A stretch of 26,205 nucleotides of DNA from JBFLYC01 sp040756735 (GTDB lineage Bacteria > Bacillota > DSM-16504 > Desulfitibacterales > Desulfitibacteraceae), in contig JBFLYC010000040.1 of assembly GCA_040756735.1 (NCBI GenBank), positions 1-26,205 of the forward strand. Direction: 5' to 3'. A model generated the notes under the pieces. That model saw only the letters and a list, made by a program, of their open reading frames with translations. It ran no database searches and was not told where the DNA came from. Position 1 is the first letter of the stretch; each line of letters starts with the position of its first letter. Both the position numbers and the translations under genes were made by a program. Of this stretch, positions 24,608 to 26,205 are shown one piece after another.

Positions 24608-26077
24608 ATGCAAAAAAGACCTTTTAAACCAGTACAGAGCAAGTTAGAATTCAAAGTTTTAAGTGACATGGATATCCAAAAAATCCATGAGGCAGCCTTG
24701 GAGGTAATGGAAGAGACAGGGGTGAAATTTCCCTCTCATTGGGCCTTGGATGTGTTTGAGGAAGCAGGCTGTACCGTGGATAGAAATACCATGGTAGTTA
24801 AAATACCGAAAAGAATTGTCATGGAATACATAAGAAAGGCCCCTTCGCAGTACCTGCTTGCTGGGAGAGATCCCAAGGACGATATGTGGTTGGACGACAA
24901 AACATCTTATTTGTCTACTGATGGCTGCTGTGTTGATATGGTAGATATCTATACCGGCAAAGTCAGACGTTCAGTGAAACAGGATATAACAGATGCCTGC
25001 AAAGTTGCAGACTATCTTCCCGAAATATCCTATATTTGGGGTCCTCCTGTCAGCGCCCAGGATGTTCCGGCTAGTATCAGGGCTCTACATGAAATGGAAG
25101 CTTCCATGGATGGCACCACCATGCATATCCAGCCGGAAACTGTGATTTCCAAAGAGTTGGCAAATTATACCTTAGAAATGGCTGCAGTTGTAGCAGGTGG
25201 GAAAGAAGAACTCAGGAAGAGACCGCTCTTTTCTTTCATGCAGTGTGCCATGGATCCCCTGGGACAAGATGGCGGCAGTGTTGAGGCTTCCATGGTGGCA
25301 GCCCAGTGGGGAATTCCAACCGGATTTATGCCCATGCCCATGTCTTGCGCCACAGCGCCGGCTACCCTGGCAGGCAACCTTGTAGTGGCAACAGTTGATG
25401 CCTTAAGTCCCCTTGTATTGATGCAGCTTGTAAACCCTGGAACGCCGGTCTATTTTGCTGCTGCCCCTACAGTAATTGACCTTTACACAGGCGGATATAC
25501 AGGCGGAGGTCCGGAAGACCATTTGTTATCAGCTGCCTTTTCTCAGATATGTCACTTCTATCAAATTCCTTTAGCGGTAGGAGCTTTTGCTACCGGAGCC
25601 AAGCAGCCTGATTGGCAGGCAGCTGTGGATAATTGTTTTGCAGGACTAGTGCCGGTTCTTAGTAAGACTGCTATTTTAAATGGAGCCGGAACCCTTAATG
25701 GTTCAAAAATTTTCTCGCTGCAGGAATTAATCATGGATGCGGAAATATACAGCATCATTGCTAAAGTGGCTGAAGGTATAGATGTCACGGAGGAAACCTT
25801 GGCAGTAGATGTTATCAAAGAAATTGGCCCAGGTGGCAATTATATGTCCCACAAGCATACTCGCAAACACCTTAAAAAGATCTGGAGGCCAAGTGTTTAT
25901 GACAGGAAGCCCTATGGACAGTGGGAACAAAGCGGCAAGGCCGGCGCCTATGAGGCTGCATCCGAGCAGGCCAAGTGGATTCTTGCCAATCATGAGGTAA
26001 AGCCACTAGACCCTAAAGTGAAAGAAGAATTTGCCAAGATAATGTCAGAAGCTGAAAAGGCTCTGGGGAAAGAATAA
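24608..26077 (+). CDS. MttB-family (trimethylamine methyltransferase-like) methyltransferase without pyrrolysine
   Basis: A 489-residue protein of the MttB superfamily: LSDMDIQKIHEAALEVMEETG at the N-terminus, STDGCCVDMVD, PLFSFMQCAMDPLGQDGG, TGFMPMPMSCATAPATLAGN and SKTAILNGAGTLNG. Archaeal MttB reads an in-frame amber codon as pyrrolysine; here the frame is continuous with none. Such homologues demethylate quaternary amines (glycine betaine, proline betaine, carnitine are known substrates of relatives) and pass the methyl to a corrinoid protein. The substrate here is unknown. The ATG at 24608 has GGAGG 6 nt upstream. No corrinoid protein gene is within the window, which ends 128 bp later. 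Confidence 0.9.
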   Translation: MQKRPFKPVQSKLEFKVLSDMDIQKIHEAALEVMEETGVKFPSHWALDVFEEAGCTVDRNTMVVKIPKRIVMEYIRKAPSQYLLAGRDPKDDMWLDDKTSYLSTDGCCVDMVDIYTGKVRRSVKQDITDACKVADYLPEISYIWGPPVSAQDVPASIRALHEMEASMDGTTMHIQPETVISKELANYTLEMAAVVAGGKEELRKRPLFSFMQCAMDPLGQDGGSVEASMVAAQWGIPTGFMPMPMSCATAPATLAGNLVVATVDALSPLVLMQLVNPGTPVYFAAAPTVIDLYTGGYTGGGPEDHLLSAAFSQICHFYQIPLAVGAFATGAKQPDWQAAVDNCFAGLVPVLSKTAILNGAGTLNGSKIFSLQELIMDAEIYSIIAKVAEGIDVTEETLAVDVIKEIGPGGNYMSHKHTRKHLKKIWRPSVYDRKPYGQWEQSGKAGAYEAASEQAKWILANHEVKPLDPKVKEEFAKIMSEAEKALGKE

Positions 26078-26205
26078 AAAGAGAGCAGCGGTATGATGTC
26101 AAGTAGGTAATTGGAAATTTTTTTGCGAATTCGCTGCACAAAAGGGGGTGTTTGCCTAAAAAAGGCAACACTAAACAAGCCCCACCCTATCACAAGAATA
26201 TTTTT
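26078..26205. other. Window edge after mttB: hairpins, no confirmed gene
   Basis: The stretch contains GCGAATTCGC (palindrome near 26125) and a hairpin GTGTTTGCC/GGCAACAC (26148-26171) with one bulge. A short frame from TTG 26152 is open to the edge, but its start lies inside that hairpin. Confidence 0.3.

Noticed and set aside
24608..26077. Pyrrolysine-containing MttB
   Set aside because: The reading frame is continuous over 489 codons with no in-frame TAG before the stop.
26152..26205. Start of a further gene at the right edge (TTG, MPKKGNTK...)
   Set aside because: Only 18 codons are visible, the start lies inside a hairpin, and no family can be recognised.

Overview
The window looks like a chromosomal segment of a low-to-moderate-GC Gram-positive anaerobe of the class Clostridia. 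The signs are strong GGAGG-type ribosome-binding sites, TTG/GTG starts, a B12-dependent lysine-fermentation gene set, sigma-54 promoters and an MttB-type methyltransferase. The genus cannot be fixed from the sequence alone.

Region 1 (1-3355) is a large CRISPR array: 44 repeats of 37 nt (42 identical, the first and last diverged) and 43 spacers of 35-40 nt. It is preceded by an AT-rich leader-like segment built of 23-bp degenerate tandem units. No cas gene lies in the window. Region 2 (3324-7459) is an accessory island, much of it visibly AT-rich. It holds an AAA/STAND-like ATPase convergent with the array, a small lipoprotein, a remnant of a second, type I-C-like CRISPR, a Uma2-family nuclease, an AbrB-fold protein with a CxxCxGxG zinc site and a decayed YgiT-type antitoxin gene. 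It ends with a second, decayed copy of the ATPase unit that still carries part of the terminal CRISPR repeat.

Region 3 (7691-9193) is glycerol kinase. Region 4 (9456-18111) is the lysine fermentation operon: kamB and kamC (putative reactivase of the aminomutase), kamD/kamE (lysine 5,6-aminomutase), kdd, kal, kce and a thiolase. Region 5 (18238-20654) encodes a PAS-AAA+-Fis sigma-54 activator coupled by an ATGA overlap to a LysO-family lysine exporter. A secreted protein and a stand-alone LytTR protein lie on the minus strand. Region 6 (22495-26077) holds two units, each preceded by a good -24/-12 sigma-54 promoter: GNAT-kamA (lysine 2,3-aminomutase) and an MttB-family methyltransferase without an in-frame amber codon.

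Together KamA, KamDE, Kdd, Kce, Kal and thiolase cover most of lysine conversion through beta-lysine, 3,5-diaminohexanoate, 3-keto-5-aminohexanoate, and 3-aminobutyryl-CoA plus acetoacetate to crotonyl-CoA and acetyl-CoA. A CoA transferase for acetoacetate is not in the window. The sigma-54 activator probably controls the kamA unit, and perhaps the mttB and kamB units. This would tie a methyltransferase to lysine breakdown.
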